Assembly: GCA_036557705.1 (NCBI GenBank)
Contig: DATBHB010000159.1
Span: 1 to 64,000 of the forward strand
Length of the DNA stretch: 64,000 nt
Origin: VAZQ01 sp036557705
GTDB lineage: Bacteria; Pseudomonadota; Alphaproteobacteria; Rhizobiales; Xanthobacteraceae
Direction of reading: 5' to 3'
Part shown: piece after piece, positions 43,460-52,336 of the stretch
Layout: every line of letters starts with the position of its first letter
Numbering within the stretch: the stretch's first letter is position 1
The notes under the pieces: generated by a model
Database searches by the model: none
What the model was told of the DNA's origin: nothing
The model's input: only the letters and a program-made list of their open reading frames with translations
Program-made: the position numbers and the translations under genes

Positions 43460-45385
43460 TCATTCCAAGCGAACCCCAATCCCTTTGCCCTTCAACGCCG
43501 CGCCGATCTCGTCGAGAATTGCCGGATCGTCGATCGTGGCCGGCATTGTCCACGGTGCGCCGTCGGCGATCTTCTTCATGGTGCCGCGCAGGATCTTTCC
43601 CGAGCGCGTCTTCGGCAGCCGGGCGATTGCAACCGCAACCTTGAATGAAGCGACGGCGCCTATTTTGTCGCGCACGAGCCCGCAGCATTCCTCCTCGATT
43701 TCCGTGGGCGGCCTGTCGACTCCGGCTTTGAGCACGACGAAACCGCACGGCACCTCGCCCTTGAGCGCATCGGCAACACCAATGACGGCGCATTCGGCCA
43801 CGGCCGGATGCGACGCCAAGACCTCCTCCATGCCGCCCGTCGAGAGCCGGTGGCCGGCCACATTGATTATGTCGTCGGTGCGGCCCATGACGAACAGCGA
43901 GCCGTCCTGATCCTTGAAGCCGGCATCGGCAGTTTTGTAATGGCCGGGAAATTCCGCCAGATAAGTTGCCCGGAAGCCTTCGTCGTTCTCCCACAGTGTC
44001 GGCAGGCATCCGGGCGGCAGCGGGAGTTTGAGCACGATCGAGCCCATGGCTCCAACCGGCGCCTCCTTGCCGCTCTCATCGATGATGCGCACGTCGTAGC
44101 CCGGCATAGTGACCCCCGCCGAGCCCAGCTTTACCGGCATGAGCCCGAGCCCGAGCGGATTGGCAGCAACGGCCCATCCGGTTTCCGTCTGCCACCAATG
44201 ATCGATGACCGGTACCTTGAGCAGCCGCTGCGCCCAGGTCACCGTGTCAGGGTCGGCGCGCTCGCCGGCGAGAAACAGCGCCCGGAATCGCGAAAGGTCA
44301 TATCTGGCGACCTGTTTGCCGCCCGGATCCTCTTTCTTGATCGCCCGGAACGCCGTCGGTGCTGTGAACATGACGCTGCATTTGTTTTCGCTGATGACTC
44401 GCCAGAACGCCCCGGCGTCGGGAGTGCCGACCGGCTTGCCTTCGTAGAGGATCGCGGTGCAGCCGTGGAGCAACGGCGCGTAGACGATGTAGCTGTGGCC
44501 GACGACCCAGCCGACGTCGGAGGCCGCCCAGAAGACTTCGCCGGGAGACACGCCATAGACATTCTCCATGGACCATTTGAGCGCGACCATGTGGCCGCCG
44601 TTGTCGCGTACGACGCCTTTGGGCCGCCCGGTCGTTCCCGAGGTATAGAGGATGTAGAGCGGATCAGTTGCGGCAAGCGGCACGCAGTCCGCTTTCTTCG
44701 CGTATTCAAGCGCATCGTCGCGCAAGCTGCGCCAGTCATGATCGCGCCCGGCGACAAGGGCCGCCTCGCCCTGCTCGCGCTGGAGAATAATGCAGGCCGA
44801 CGGTTTGTGCCGCGCGAGCGCAATCGCCTCGTCGAGCATGGGTTTGTAGGCGATCACGCGGCCGGGCTCGAGTCCGCAGCTTGCGGAGAGGATCAGCTTC
44901 GGCTTGGCGTCATCGATCCGGGCTGCAAGCTCGCGCGGCGCAAAGCCGCCGAACACGACCGAATGCACCGCCCCGATGCGCGCGCAGGCCAGCATGCCGA
45001 AGACCGCTTCCGGTACCATCGGCATGTAGAGAACGACGCGGTCGCCTTGGCCTATTCCGTAATCGCGCAGGACGGCGGCAAGGATTTGCACCTCGGTGCA
45101 TAGCCGGGCATAGGAGATGACCCGTCGAGCCCCGGCGAGCGGCGAATCATAGACGATCGCCGGCTGCGCGTCGCGGCCGGCCGCGACGTGCCGGTCGACG
45201 GCATTCCAGCAGGTGTTGCACACGCCATCCGCGAACCAGCGGCCGTAGATGCCGGCGCCTGGTTCGAAAATTCGCTTCGGCGCCTCGTACCAGTCGATGT
45301 CGCGCGCCGCTTCCGCCCAGAAACCCTCTGGGTCGCTGCGCCAGCGCGCATAGACTTCCGGATAAACGGTTGCGCGCGCGTTCAT
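43460..45385 (-). CDS. prpE: Propionyl-CoA synthetase
   Basis: This 641-residue acyl-CoA synthetase activates propionate with ATP and CoA. Diagnostic features are the PrpE-type N-terminus (WRSDPEGFWAEAARDIDWYEAPKRIFE), YTSGTTGRPKGVVRDNGGH for AMP binding, WWQTETGW, the hinge FVMGRTDDIINVAGHRLSTGGMEE and KTRSGKILRGTMKK with the C-terminal acetylation-type Lys. The RDNGGH wording separates PrpE from acetyl-CoA synthetase. It is convergent with the flavoprotein gene (2 bp between stops). Confidence 0.94.
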   Translation of the reverse strand: MNARATVYPEVYARWRSDPEGFWAEAARDIDWYEAPKRIFEPGAGIYGRWFADGVCNTCWNAVDRHVAAGRDAQPAIVYDSPLAGARRVISYARLCTEVQILAAVLRDYGIGQGDRVVLYMPMVPEAVFGMLACARIGAVHSVVFGGFAPRELAARIDDAKPKLILSASCGLEPGRVIAYKPMLDEAIALARHKPSACIILQREQGEAALVAGRDHDWRSLRDDALEYAKKADCVPLAATDPLYILYTSGTTGRPKGVVRDNGGHMVALKWSMENVYGVSPGEVFWAASDVGWVVGHSYIVYAPLLHGCTAILYEGKPVGTPDAGAFWRVISENKCSVMFTAPTAFRAIKKEDPGGKQVARYDLSRFRALFLAGERADPDTVTWAQRLLKVPVIDHWWQTETGWAVAANPLGLGLMPVKLGSAGVTMPGYDVRIIDESGKEAPVGAMGSIVLKLPLPPGCLPTLWENDEGFRATYLAEFPGHYKTADAGFKDQDGSLFVMGRTDDIINVAGHRLSTGGMEEVLASHPAVAECAVIGVADALKGEVPCGFVVLKAGVDRPPTEIEEECCGLVRDKIGAVASFKVAVAIARLPKTRSGKILRGTMKKIADGAPWTMPATIDDPAILDEIGAALKGKGIGVRLE

Positions 45386-45466
45386 GGCATTCCTCCACGA
45401 TATTTGCGGAGCATTGTGGTCCCGCGCGCGGGCTTTGCAAAGAGGGCGGCTCGATCCTGCAGAGGG

Positions 45467-46342
45467 TCAAGAGTTTCGCTGCATTTCTCGGTCGATTTCC
45501 GGATACTGGGCTGATTGTTTAAGATATTCGTCAATGCCGGCCAGCCATCGCAGCAAAGCCGTTGCACAGCTGATGGATAAAACTGCAACGTCGGCCGCTG
45601 GTTGAGCGCATTCCGGTCTGCCGGGCTGGTGGCGAAAGGTTGCGGCTGCTTCAGTCCACTGCTGAAATCCAGTCAATATTCCAAACGCGGCTCGTTGCGA
45701 GAGCGCGTCGTCTTCATAGATTTGCGTTATCAGCGGCCGCAATCGATTTTCAATTTCTCCCGCGGTCAATTGAGCGCTTGGAAACATGAGCTGGAAAAGC
45801 GCATCCACCGCCGACCAGGTTGCCCGCCATGCTTGTCGGTAATTGGGAGGATCAGCATTAAGGTGGCCAGACGCGCGCTCGAGCAGCTCCCGGATTGGCT
45901 GATAACGCCCTGATTGAAGTCCGCAGAGAGCTGAAGCGATATTTTTTTGAAATTCCAGATCGACTCGAGGGTGTACTCCGCCTGCATCGTCTATTTCATA
46001 GGCCAGATGCTCCTCGGCGAAGATTTTCCGCACCACTTCGCGCCACCAGGTTGCGGTAGGATCCCCGACATGCCAGAAGCAAAATCGATATACGATCGTT
46101 ATCGTGTCCAGGAAATCAGCAATCCGACACTCTTTAACGAACTGATGCCAGCTCGATGGATGTTTGCCGTCGCCGGGTGTTGCTATACCCAGGTTTCGAC
46201 CGAAATATGCCGCCATCGGTTCGATGTGGCCGCTCAGCGTCGGTTCGCGGAACAGCATGCCGACGCGATGTCGCGCCCTGGCGCTATCCGGGGAGAGCTC
46301 CCCCGGGCGCGCATACAGCAGGCTGAATCGCTCCCCCGGCAT
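45467..46342 (-). CDS. Hypothetical protein, 291 residues
   Basis: This open frame has no family I can name with confidence. It is a soluble, mainly helical protein with FLDTITIVYRFCFWHVGDPTATWWREVVRKIFAEEHLAYEIDDAGGVHPRVDLEFQ in the middle and RQAWRATWSAVDALFQLMF further on. The pattern of a C-terminal helical bundle after an EIDDAGGVHPRVD-type turn recalls HEPN-like C-terminal domains of abortive-infection proteins (AbiJ group), but the HEPN Arg-x4-6-His motif is not obvious. It lies between prpE and minE, on the same strand, with GC lower than its neighbours, which suggests recent acquisition. Confidence 0.5.
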   Translation of the reverse strand: MPGERFSLLYARPGELSPDSARARHRVGMLFREPTLSGHIEPMAAYFGRNLGIATPGDGKHPSSWHQFVKECRIADFLDTITIVYRFCFWHVGDPTATWWREVVRKIFAEEHLAYEIDDAGGVHPRVDLEFQKNIASALCGLQSGRYQPIRELLERASGHLNADPPNYRQAWRATWSAVDALFQLMFPSAQLTAGEIENRLRPLITQIYEDDALSQRAAFGILTGFQQWTEAAATFRHQPGRPECAQPAADVAVLSISCATALLRWLAGIDEYLKQSAQYPEIDREMQRNS

Positions 46343-46347
46343 GCATT

Positions 46348-46620
46348 CTAGAATCCACTGACGAGCGGAATACGGGCTGAATGCGGGATTTCGACGTTAA
46401 TCTCGATCGCCGAGACGGTTTCGCCGCGTTCCATTCGTACCTGAATGCTGTCACGGTCGAGGATCACATGCTTGGCGACCGCAGCCAGAATTTCTTCTCG
46501 CAAGATACCGAGCAGATCAGACTGGCCGCGTGTTGACCGCTCATGCGACAAGATAATTTGCAGTCGCTCGCGCGCGACTGGAGCGGAGTTCTGCGGTCGA
46601 AACAGATTGAAGACTTTCAT
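46348..46620 (-). CDS. minE: Cell division topological factor MinE
   Basis: This 90-residue MinE begins MKVFNLFRPQNSAPVARERLQIILSHER (membrane-targeting and MinD-activating helix) and has the C-terminal topological domain (ILREEILAAVAKHVILDRDSIQVRMERGETVSAIEINVEIP). It stimulates MinD ATPase and drives the pole-to-pole oscillation that places the division septum. Its ATG overlaps the minD stop by 4 bp, giving a coupled minDE unit. Confidence 0.96.
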   Translation of the reverse strand: MKVFNLFRPQNSAPVARERLQIILSHERSTRGQSDLLGILREEILAAVAKHVILDRDSIQVRMERGETVSAIEINVEIPHSARIPLVSGF

Positions 46621-47432
46621 GCCGCTCTTCGTCCGAATAGCTTGTCAAGCAGGCGCTTGCGATCGCTCGGAATGCTCATCGGCACGGTTTCGCCCATAAG
46701 CCTGCGCGCCGCATCGAGGTAGGCACGTGCCGGAGCACTCCCGGCATTGCTCAGCGTGATCGGGGACCCGAGGTTGGAGGCATGCAGCACTTCCTCGCTT
46801 TCCGGAACTATGCCGAGCAGCGGCACGGACAGGATATCGACGATGTCGTCGATGTTGAGCATTTCGCCGCGGGCCGCGCGCTGTGCATCGTACCGGGTAA
46901 TGAGAAGGTGTTTCTCCATGCGCTGGCCCTTCTCGGCCTTCTCCGTCTTGGAGTCGAGGAGCCCTATGATCCGATCGGAATCACGCACCGAAGACACTTC
47001 GGGATTGGTCACGATCACGGCCAGATCGGCAAAACGCATGGCCAGCGTTGCCCCGCGTTCGATGCCGGCAGGGCTGTCGCAGATCACCCAGTCGAATTTG
47101 CCGCGCAACTCCCTGATTACGGAGGCCACGCCGTTCTCGGTGAGGGCATCCTTGTCGCGAGTCTGCGAAGCTGGAAGCAGCCAGAGAGTCTCGAGCCTTT
47201 TGTCGCGGATCAGAGCTTGCGGCAGCTTCGCCACACCCTGGATCACATTGATCAGGTCGAACACCACGCGGCGCTCTGCCCCCATGACCAGGTCAAGATT
47301 GCGGAGCCCTACGTCAAAGTCGATCAATGCGACCTTTGCGCCGGCTACAGCCAGCGCCGCTCCGAGCGCCGCGGTGGAGGTCGTTTTGCCGACGCCTCCT
47401 TTCCCCGACGTGACTACCAGTACTTTGGCCAT
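46617..47432 (-). CDS. minD: Septum-site-determining ATPase MinD
   Basis: This 271-residue ParA-family ATPase has the deviant Walker A SGKGGVGKTTST (Lys11 and Lys16), FDVGLRNLDLVMG, CDSPAGIERGA and the C-terminal amphipathic membrane anchor (SDRKRLLDKLFGRRAA). The start at 47432 (MAKVLVVTSGKG) matches the family; a frame starting at 47462 adds a spurious MATKLGDRTG. minC, which normally precedes minD, is not recognisable in the 556 bp upstream. Confidence 0.96.
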   Translation of the reverse strand: MAKVLVVTSGKGGVGKTTSTAALGAALAVAGAKVALIDFDVGLRNLDLVMGAERRVVFDLINVIQGVAKLPQALIRDKRLETLWLLPASQTRDKDALTENGVASVIRELRGKFDWVICDSPAGIERGATLAMRFADLAVIVTNPEVSSVRDSDRIIGLLDSKTEKAEKGQRMEKHLLITRYDAQRAARGEMLNIDDIVDILSVPLLGIVPESEEVLHASNLGSPITLSNAGSAPARAYLDAARRLMGETVPMSIPSDRKRLLDKLFGRRAA

Positions 47433-47988
47433 GCCTGTGCGGTCCCCCAGCTTTGTAGCCATCCGGCCGTTCGACGGCGCACCACTACCGCCACGCGCTT
47501 ATCCTCGCTCGCGTAGAAACCAGTTCCATCGACGCAGGGCACCCGCCCCCTCTGGCATCCTCGTACCAGTCGCCGGCCAATTGTAGCTCTACCGGGCCTA
47601 TAGAGTGATTCGTGTGGCATCAATACGGTGCCAAAATGGCGCAATTCGCTACTGCGTAAAGCTAACAACCGGAGAATTGCCTCATGACCTGACTGGGGTA
47701 CCATGACAGCACGTTCGATGACGTTGAGCTATCAAGCTCCATCGAGAAAGTTATGACTAATCGGTTGCTTCAGCCAAATGCTTGGTTCGGCGAGATCGAT
47801 CGAGGACTTGCATCGCCGCACTTGAATACGCCGAAGCCGCGACGAAGTAACCCGGTGGGTTGACTGCATACCTTGATACCCAGCTTCGTAGCTAATTCAT
47901 CAGCGCGTCAATTCATCCGCCGTCACACTGCATAATTTCGCCGTTCTTAAACGCTACATTTCACAAATATCGTTTCGCTTTTTCAACG
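47433..47988. other. Intergenic region upstream of minD; minC absent
   Basis: The 556 bp upstream of minD hold no convincing gene. One minus-strand frame (47414-47704) contains GRVPCVDGTGFYASED, which weakly recalls the end of MinC (ELVAIDGxYxxxED) but lacks the rest of the family, so a decayed minC is only a possibility. The right part (47650-47980) is AT-richer and should hold the promoter of the HicB-like fusion gene. Confidence 0.4.
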
Positions 47989-48981
47989 GTGTCCCCCATG
48001 ATACCAATTACACATGAAGACCAGACGTATTCCCTCTTAGTAGACCAGCATGAAGACGGATATCTAGGTTACTTTCCTGCCCTTCCGGGATGCTATAGCT
48101 GGGGTCCAACATATGCCGCAGCCGTAGACGGCGCAGGAGAGGCGCTCGACGTTCATCTCCGGAGCCTGCCCGATGCTGATAAAGCGGTTCCCGACACGGT
48201 TAGCCAGGCACCGGTCTCGCTAAGCGCGCGCGTCTTGGCGTTCGCTCCCTTCCTTCGACGCGTCCGCCGAAATGAGATTGCAGCTGCAGCTGCGATGGCA
48301 ACCTGCATTGCCATTATCCTGAACGTGGGCCCGTTCACTCAAAATATGAAAATTAATGCTCTCCCCCCCGAGACTGTTGCCGCCACCCCTCGACCATCTG
48401 ACGAATCGGAGTGGTCGCTGCGGCCCTCGTTGGCAGAACGAGATGCCGCACCAGTTTCAGAGCCGGCAGTCGGAACCCGGTTCAACTCGGTCAAGGTCTC
48501 GGTAGAGCCGGCTTCCGTTTCGGTCGTCGGCATCACTACAGCGAAACCAATTCCTCTGGACCGGCCAAACGAGGGCAACGAACTGCCAAGCGATCAGGCG
48601 TCGCAAAATCCCGAGCCCAATTTGGCCCTGCAGGCTCACGCACCGAATTCAGACCCCGACCTTATCAAGCAAACCACGATGGTAGGTATTTGGTCGCCTG
48701 AGGGCGGCGCCTGCTCGGCACAAGATTTTCAACAGGGCGTGCTGCCCGCGGTCATCAGTTCTGACGGGGCGTGGGCGGGCGACACATATTGCATCTTCAG
48801 GAAGAAACAGCAGACGCAAACTGGCTGGAACCTCGTTGCGGAGTGTTCGAACCCGCGCGAGCACTGGACGTCCAATGTGCGCCTGAAGGTCAACGATGGC
48901 CGATTGATCTGGACGAGCAAGCGCGGGGCCCAAGCTTATGTGCGGTGCGCGCCGAACGTTCTGATGGCGCAGGCGAAGTAA
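47989..48981 (+). CDS. HicB-like domain fused to a membrane-anchored C-terminal domain
   Basis: This 330-residue protein starts with a HicB-like antitoxin domain (about 9-60: YSLLVDQHEDGYLGYFPALPGCYSWGPTYAAAVDGAGEALDVHL). A transmembrane segment (about 96-114) follows, then a disordered Pro/Ser-rich linker (120-230), and a compact C-terminal domain with three Cys (VGIWSPEGGACSAQDF, GDTYCIF, LVAECSN) that would lie in the periplasm. The C-terminal part resembles small exported Hyphomicrobiales proteins that begin VGxWSPxxxxC. No HicA toxin gene is adjacent. The start may be GTG at 47989 or ATG at 47998. The fusion is unusual; the HicB part may have become a ligand- or protein-binding module. 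Confidence 0.72.
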   Translation: MSPMIPITHEDQTYSLLVDQHEDGYLGYFPALPGCYSWGPTYAAAVDGAGEALDVHLRSLPDADKAVPDTVSQAPVSLSARVLAFAPFLRRVRRNEIAAAAAMATCIAIILNVGPFTQNMKINALPPETVAATPRPSDESEWSLRPSLAERDAAPVSEPAVGTRFNSVKVSVEPASVSVVGITTAKPIPLDRPNEGNELPSDQASQNPEPNLALQAHAPNSDPDLIKQTTMVGIWSPEGGACSAQDFQQGVLPAVISSDGAWAGDTYCIFRKKQQTQTGWNLVAECSNPREHWTSNVRLKVNDGRLIWTSKRGAQAYVRCAPNVLMAQAK

Positions 48982-49013
48982 CCCCTCCCCCTCGCGGAGA
49001 GCGAGCGAAGCCG

Positions 49014-50066
49014 CTACTTGCGGGCGACAACCCGCCGGGCCGCAACCGCGACCGAGAAGGTCACGACCAGAAAGCGCACTAGATGGTGCGCACCCACATA
49101 GACCGGATCAAGATGAAGCGCAAGCGCGAGCACCATCATCGTATCCTGCGCGCCCGGGGCAAATGCGATCACCACATCGGAGGTCCGAAACGGCAGCAAG
49201 CTCGTGACCAGAATGACGAAGGATGAGGCAACCGCAATGGCGACGGCGGACGAGCCGAGCGCGGCCCAGAAATAATCCATCAGCATTGCGAGGCGGGTGT
49301 TGATGAAACGTGACCCCACCAGGGCTCCGAGCACCACCACGGCCGCGCTGCCCAGCCACCACGGCAGCGTGCCGTGGAGAAACCCGCCGCCATGAAGGAT
49401 TGCCGAAGCCGCCATCGCACCAAACAACAGGCCGCCTGGAAATCTGATCCGGTACATCAGCATGGCCGAAATGGCGGACGCCAGCGCCAGCACCGCGAGT
49501 TCCCCCAGCGAGCCTGCTGCGGATGATGCCGCCGCCGGAATCGGGCTCGCCGCCAATCCGAATAGTGCAAGCCCACCGGGCAGCCCGATGGTCACAATGA
49601 GCACGCGCATGGTCTGAACGATCGCGATGCCGCGCAGGTTGGCGTGGAACTCCGCCGAAAGCGCCATCACCTGAGCCATCGAACCGGGGCTGGCACCGAG
49701 CAGCGACGACAAAATATCCCAGCCGTGCACCAGGCGCAGGTAAGCGGTCGCGGCCACCATCATCATCGTGGCCGAAACCATGAGCAGGGCAATGCTGAGC
49801 GGCCAAGTCGCAATCCCACGCAGCGTCTCCGGCGTGACCACCGCGCCGAGCAGAATACCGATGAGGACGAAGGATGCCTGCGCAAGCGGCACCGGTATCG
49901 AGATTGGACGACCGAGCAGCGCCGCGAGCGCCGTTGCGAGCATCGATCCGGACACCAAGCCGGCAGGCATGCCGATCCAGGTAAACAGCAGCCCGCCCGC
50001 AAGCGCGATAAGCAGGGTTTCGGGAAACGGCAACAGTGCGCGCAGCGCCAGCGTGGAGGAAAGCAT
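49014..50066 (-). CDS. AbrB-family membrane protein
   Basis: This 350-residue polytopic protein has about ten membrane segments and belongs to the AbrB/putative ammonia monooxygenase family (not the DNA-binding AbrB). Its two halves show the duplicated fold: GGLLFTWIGMPAGLVSGSMLATALAALLG in the first, RIRFPGGLLFGAMAASAILHGGG in the second. The function is unproven; some members are annotated as regulators or transport proteins on weak evidence. It lies before YjbQ on the same strand with about 70 bp between. Confidence 0.78.
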   Translation of the reverse strand: MLSSTLALRALLPFPETLLIALAGGLLFTWIGMPAGLVSGSMLATALAALLGRPISIPVPLAQASFVLIGILLGAVVTPETLRGIATWPLSIALLMVSATMMMVAATAYLRLVHGWDILSSLLGASPGSMAQVMALSAEFHANLRGIAIVQTMRVLIVTIGLPGGLALFGLAASPIPAAASSAAGSLGELAVLALASAISAMLMYRIRFPGGLLFGAMAASAILHGGGFLHGTLPWWLGSAAVVVLGALVGSRFINTRLAMLMDYFWAALGSSAVAIAVASSFVILVTSLLPFRTSDVVIAFAPGAQDTMMVLALALHLDPVYVGAHHLVRFLVVTFSVAVAARRVVARK

Positions 50067-50134
50067 CGATCGAATGAATGCTCAGGTAACGGCTTTGCCG
50101 TCAAATGGCCGCGGCGCAACCCTGCTTTGCGGCT

Positions 50135-50587
50135 TCACCGCCTGCTGCCGATGAACTGCAGCACGATCTCGCGGCGATGCCGGCGGACGCGGTGTTCTAC
50201 GAGATAGAGGCCCTGCCAAGTGCCGAGCGCGAGCGCCCCGGCGACGACCGGAACGTGCAGTGAAACACCGGTGACCATGGATTTCACATGCGCCGGCATG
50301 TCGTCAGGACCTTCCGTATCGTGCACCCATCCGGCGTCCGCCGGCGCCAGCCGATCAAGCGCGGTCACGAGATCGCGTTGCACCGTGGGATCGGCATTTT
50401 CCTGGATGACCAGGGATGCCGAGGTATGCCGCAGAAATATCTGCAGCGTGCCGTCTCTTCCGCCTGCGTCGGCGATAAAGCGCCGGGCTTCGGACGTGAA
50501 TTCGGTGAAATCCTGGCCCTTGGTTTCGATGACGAGGGTCGCCGTTGCAATCAGGTCTGGGCTTGACTGCGTGATAGCGGACCACAC
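50135..50587 (-). CDS. YjbQ/UPF0047 family protein
   Basis: This 150-residue protein has YjbQ landmarks: FLRHTSASLVIQENADPTVQRDL with conserved His and Glu, AHVKSMVTG, and LGTWQGLYLVEHR at the end. Members can substitute for thiamine-phosphate synthase in vitro and are proposed metal-binding enzymes, but the normal role is unsettled. The protein is full-length. Bases 50588-50882 upstream hold no gene and should contain the promoter of the ATP synthase operon. Confidence 0.85.
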   Translation of the reverse strand: MWSAITQSSPDLIATATLVIETKGQDFTEFTSEARRFIADAGGRDGTLQIFLRHTSASLVIQENADPTVQRDLVTALDRLAPADAGWVHDTEGPDDMPAHVKSMVTGVSLHVPVVAGALALGTWQGLYLVEHRVRRHRREIVLQFIGSRR

Positions 50588-50882
50588 AATTGTCCCCGCG
50601 TATTGGTTCCCAGGGTCGGCGTCGGGCAGGCGCCGTTTAGGTTTGACAGCCGAGTTTTATCTTATCACCGCCCCAACCCCAGGGAACAATCGCCTTTTCG
50701 GCTTGCGCGGCAGGATCGTAGTCACTCCCGTCGCACTGCCGGCAGGTCTTTGATTCGACGGCGCTATCCGGCCCGGGGCGAAGCGACCGTTTCTTGACTC
50801 GTGCACACCCGGTCATTATGTTCCGCGCCGCCTCGGGGCGGCTGAAGGGCCGCGATCTCTCCGACAGTCGCGGGTCGAAAGC

Positions 50883-51248
50883 ATGGCAGACGGCGCGCGC
50901 GGGGAAGGAAATCGCGAAAACTCGGCATCCGATGAGGCATCGCTCTCTGCGCGGTTGCGGGATCTCGGTAAGCGCATCGAACGCCAGCATCCTCCCGACA
51001 GCAGCGAGAGTCGACCGGGCGCCGATACTTCTGCGATGGCGCGCGGCTTGCGGTTGTCGAGTGAGCTGGTTGCGGGAGTGCTCCTCGGCGGCGCCATCGG
51101 CTGGCTGCTCGATCACTGGCTGGGGATTTCGCCGTGGGGAATGATTGTGTTCGTGCTGCTTGGTTTCGCCGCGGGTGTTCTCAACGTGATCCGGGCAGCA
51201 GGCGTGATCCCGCCAAACCGGCTCGATCCGCCGGAAACGAGGGAATAG
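50883..51248 (+). CDS. atpI: ATP synthase accessory protein AtpI
   Basis: This 121-residue protein has a hydrophilic N-terminus and two membrane helices: SSELVAGVLLGGAIGWLLDHWLG and WGMIVFVLLGFAAGVLNVIRAAG. This is the AtpI (F0F1 assembly) layout of alphaproteobacteria. It opens the F0 operon, 36 bp before atpB. Its role is assembly of the c-ring and possibly Mg2+ handling, based on family knowledge. The F1 genes (atpHAGDC) are not in the window, as expected for this order, where F0 and F1 loci are separate. Confidence 0.85.
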   Translation: MADGARGEGNRENSASDEASLSARLRDLGKRIERQHPPDSSESRPGADTSAMARGLRLSSELVAGVLLGGAIGWLLDHWLGISPWGMIVFVLLGFAAGVLNVIRAAGVIPPNRLDPPETRE

Positions 51249-51284
51249 TCGAGATTTGGCCGGCAGCACTCTACAAGGACTCTT

Positions 51285-52031
51285 ATGGATCCTATTCATC
51301 AGTTCACGATCAACAAATTATTTACGTTCGGGAAGATCGGCGCAGCCGAGTTCGCGCTGACGAATTCGGCGGTGTTCATGCTGATCATCACGGCCGTGGT
51401 CACGCTGCTGATGATTGGCGCCACCGCCCGCCGTGCCATCATACCCGGCCGGCTGCAGGCGCTCGCAGAAATGTCCTACGAGTTCGTTGCCGACACCGTG
51501 CGCTCGACCACCGGCCCCGAGGGAATGCAGTTCTTCCCGCTGGTATTTTCAATTTTCATGTTCATTCTGGCCGCCAACATCATCGGCTGGTTGCCGTACT
51601 CATTCTCGGTCACCAGCCAAATCATCATTACCGTGGCTTTCGCATTGCTGGTGTTCCTCACCGTCGTCATCTCGGGATTCATGAAACACGGATTGCGCTT
51701 TCTCAAGCTGTTCGTCCCGAGCGGCATTCCGATATACATCTTGCCTCTCGTAACATTCATCGAAATCCTTTCGTTCATTTCACGTCCTGTCTCCCATAGC
51801 GTGCGACTGTTCGCCAACATGCTCGCCGGTCATATCTCGCTCCAGGTCTTCGCCGGCTTCATCGTCATGCTCGCCGGCTTCGGCGCGCTCGGCTGGCTCG
51901 GCGCGGTGATCCCGCTCGGCCTTACCGTGGCGCTCGTCGCGCTCGAACTGCTCGTTGCAGTGCTGCAAGCCTACGTGTTCGCAATCCTCACCTGCATCTA
52001 TCTCAACGATGCAATTCACCCGGGCCATTGA
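51285..52031 (+). CDS. atpB: ATP synthase subunit a
   Basis: This 248-residue F0 subunit has five to six membrane helices and forms the proton half-channels against the c-ring. The essential Arg lies in HSVRLFANMLAGH, and the C-terminal helix has ELLVAVLQAYVFAILTCIYL. The N-terminus is MDPIHQFTINKL. It is followed after 32 bp by atpE. Confidence 0.96.
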   Translation: MDPIHQFTINKLFTFGKIGAAEFALTNSAVFMLIITAVVTLLMIGATARRAIIPGRLQALAEMSYEFVADTVRSTTGPEGMQFFPLVFSIFMFILAANIIGWLPYSFSVTSQIIITVAFALLVFLTVVISGFMKHGLRFLKLFVPSGIPIYILPLVTFIEILSFISRPVSHSVRLFANMLAGHISLQVFAGFIVMLAGFGALGWLGAVIPLGLTVALVALELLVAVLQAYVFAILTCIYLNDAIHPGH

Positions 52032-52063
52032 GCGCCCGATCCGCAAACAGACAAGGAGCTCTC

Positions 52064-52294
52064 ATGGATCCGCTCGCCGCAAAATACATCGGTGCTGGCA
52101 TCGCCTGCATCGGCATGGGCGGCGCCGGCGTCGGCGTCGGCACGATATTCGGCAATTATCTTGCCGCGGCCATACGCAATCCGTCCGCCGCGCCCGGCCA
52201 GTTCGCGAACCTCATCTTTGGATTTGCCATCACTGAAGCGCTGGGCATTTTCTCGCTCCTGATCGCGTTGTTGCTGCTCTTCGCGCTCGGGTAA
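52064..52294 (+). CDS. atpE: ATP synthase subunit c
   Basis: This 76-residue hairpin of two membrane helices forms the rotating proton ring. The polar loop is RNPSAAPG and the proton-carrying carboxylate is Glu58 (FGFAITEALG). The glycine-rich first helix (GMGGAGVGVG) packs the ring. The ATG at 52064 follows AAGGAGCTCTC; the in-frame upstream start at 52028 overlaps atpB and is unlikely. Translation should be high. Confidence 0.96.
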   Translation: MDPLAAKYIGAGIACIGMGGAGVGVGTIFGNYLAAAIRNPSAAPGQFANLIFGFAITEALGIFSLLIALLLLFALG

Positions 52295-52336
52295 GCGATA
52301 GCTGAGACGGCGGCGCCGGCGAGCGGAGCACCGCAC

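Noticed and set aside
43808..45103. 431-residue plus-strand frame
   Set aside because: It is antisense to prpE and rich in Arg, His and Asp, as shadow frames are.
47414..47704. Possible minC remnant
   Set aside because: Only one short segment (VDGTGFYASED) recalls the MinC end; the rest does not match, so it is not listed as a pseudogene.
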